Positions 63,244 through 64,000 of a stretch of 64,000 bases of DNA are shown here, piece after piece. Each line of letters begins with the position of its first letter. The stretch's first letter is position 1. Source of the stretch: Rhodopseudomonas palustris (GTDB lineage Bacteria > Pseudomonadota > Alphaproteobacteria > Rhizobiales > Xanthobacteraceae). Where the stretch lies: the NCBI RefSeq assembly GCF_003031265.1, contig NZ_CP019966.1, positions 1,922,001 through 1,986,000 on the forward strand, written 5' to 3'. The translations under genes were made by a program, and so were the position numbers. The notes below the pieces were generated by a model. That model was not told the DNA's origin. It did no database searches and worked only from the letters and a program-made list of their open reading frames with translations.

Positions 63244-63762
63244 ATGGAACAGACCGACGCAGAGCGTGGGCGTGCGCTCGTCCAGCGCTGGTGCTTGCTC
63301 GCAGAACAGCGGCTCGACTATCTCACCGAGCTGTTCGAAACCGGCCGTTGGCGGCGCTTCTTCGGCGAGCTCGAATTTCTTGAAAACGTCCAGGAAGCCA
63401 AGGCCGCCGTCGAATCCTGGCGCGGCTTGTTGAATCGCGAAGCGACTCTCGACAATCGTCCGGTCGATCTGTCCTGGCTCGGCCACAATAAGAAAGTCCA
63501 GCCGCGGCTGGCGTTCTACTTCGACGGCGAGGTGGTGAACAGTTCGCCCTCGTACACGCTGCCCCAATCGGCACCCAAGCCTGCCCAGGCGCCGCGCGTC
63601 ACCGCTCCCGCAAAGCCGGTTAAAGCCGCCGAGCCGGTGCGCGCTCCGATTGCGCCGGAGCCGGCCCCGGCGATTGTCCCCGACGATGTCCCGGTGTGGA
63701 TGCACGCGCTCGATCCGGCGCGGCTCGAGCAACGCTACTCGCTGCTCCGCAAAGCGGGCTGA
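63244..63762 (+). CDS. TIGR03809-like protein of Bradyrhizobiaceae
   Basis: 172 aa from the ATG at 63244; the frame is open further left but crosses the terminator. The N-terminal half is a helical domain (RWCLLAEQRLDYLTELFETGRWRRFF) and the middle FLENVQEAKAAVESWRGLL; a Pro/Ala-rich linker leads to a short conserved end (MHALDPARLEQRYSLLRKAG). I recall this pattern as the TIGR03809 family, limited to Bradyrhizobium/Rhodopseudomonas and of unknown function. No signal peptide. Its spacer upstream is A/T-rich and probably holds the promoter. Confidence 0.7.
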   Translation: MEQTDAERGRALVQRWCLLAEQRLDYLTELFETGRWRRFFGELEFLENVQEAKAAVESWRGLLNREATLDNRPVDLSWLGHNKKVQPRLAFYFDGEVVNSSPSYTLPQSAPKPAQAPRVTAPAKPVKAAEPVRAPIAPEPAPAIVPDDVPVWMHALDPARLEQRYSLLRKAG

Positions 63763-63935
63763 CGCGCACACCCGCGCTGATTCGCGCAAAGGTGCGCATT
63801 CGCGTCATTCATCCACAGCGTGGCCGATGCGACCTTCGTCGTATTGAACCGTCGGCGCCGATGGCGCGGCGCAATCTGCTTCAGTCCACGCTCGGCTTAC
63901 TAACTTCAACTGTTAGTTCGGTTTTGCGGCGCCGT

Positions 63936-63949
63936 TTGACATTGATCAA
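63936..63949. promoter_or_regulatory. FNR/FixK-type box at the right edge
   Basis: TTGA-CATTGA-TCAA, an exact TTGA-N6-TCAA match, in a gene-free stretch at the window end. Its target gene is beyond the window; in this group FixK and AadR-type regulators act through such sites. Confidence 0.6.
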
Positions 63950-64000
63950 ACTTGAACACAGCAGCCGAAGCCGCGATGAGCGCAAACTGGCGCCAATGCG

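Overview
The window reads as a piece of a high-GC alphaproteobacterial chromosome, almost certainly Rhodopseudomonas palustris or a very close relative in the Bradyrhizobium group. The identification rests on gene content and order: a p-coumarate/aromatic-acid block laid out like the described R. palustris tarPQM - couAB - couPSTU - couR locus, an alphaproteobacterial GAAC-N7-GAAC LexA box beside imuA-imuB-dnaE2, a Bradyrhizobiaceae-type small protein near the right end, and several families of short palindromic repeats in the spacers. I saw no tRNA, rRNA, CRISPR array or insertion sequence.

Layout. 1-7.0 kb: tail of an OmpA-like envelope protein; a leftward DUF35 protein / thiolase-like / SDR group that looks like acyl-CoA chain metabolism; a rightward amidase-DUF2848 pair; a PaaI-type thioesterase. 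7.1-22.3 kb: aromatic-acid locus with pobA, the TRAP transporter tarPQM, a DUF3237 gene, couA and couB (p-coumaroyl-CoA hydratase/lyase and ligase), an acyl-CoA thioesterase, the ABC transporter couP and couS/T/U (couT is a permease-ATPase fusion), a GGDEF protein and the MarR repressor gene couR. Three matching inverted repeats (upstream of tarP, couA and couU/couR) are the likely CouR operators. 22.3-31 kb: housekeeping and orphan genes (lipoprotein, CPA2 antiporter, DUF3124 protein, a class III adenylate cyclase with a periplasmic CXXCH sensor, glycerate kinase, an orphan ABC binding protein).

31-42 kb: a DNA-damage block. A DUF4130-UdgX fusion and a radical SAM/HhH protein run leftward; imuA, imuB and dnaE2 run rightward; a LexA box lies between the two arms. 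dnaE2 carries a palindromic repeat inserted in frame, and its 3' end is duplicated about 1.9 kb downstream around an A/T-richer islet holding an ASCH-domain gene and an exported protein of unknown function. 42-54.5 kb: a nucleotide-sugar-epimerase-like protein divergent from a LysR regulator, a two-module CoA transferase, an HME-type RND pump (MFP + RND), a TolC-family protein, an enoyl-CoA hydratase and an Ala-rich membrane protein. 54.7-64 kb: two ECF sigma/anti-sigma pairs, a DUF2946 + TonB-dependent receptor pair, a DUF2336 protein, a GGEEF diguanylate cyclase, a TIGR03809-like gene and, at the right edge, an FNR/FixK-type site serving a gene outside the window.

How it fits together: p-coumarate and related lignin aromatics would enter through TarPQM or CouPSTU, be activated by CouB and shortened by CouA to 4-hydroxybenzaldehyde. 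After oxidation by an enzyme not encoded here, the 4-hydroxybenzoate can be hydroxylated by PobA. CouR would release all these promoters when p-coumaroyl-CoA accumulates. Functions come from reading the proteins by eye; no database search was run.
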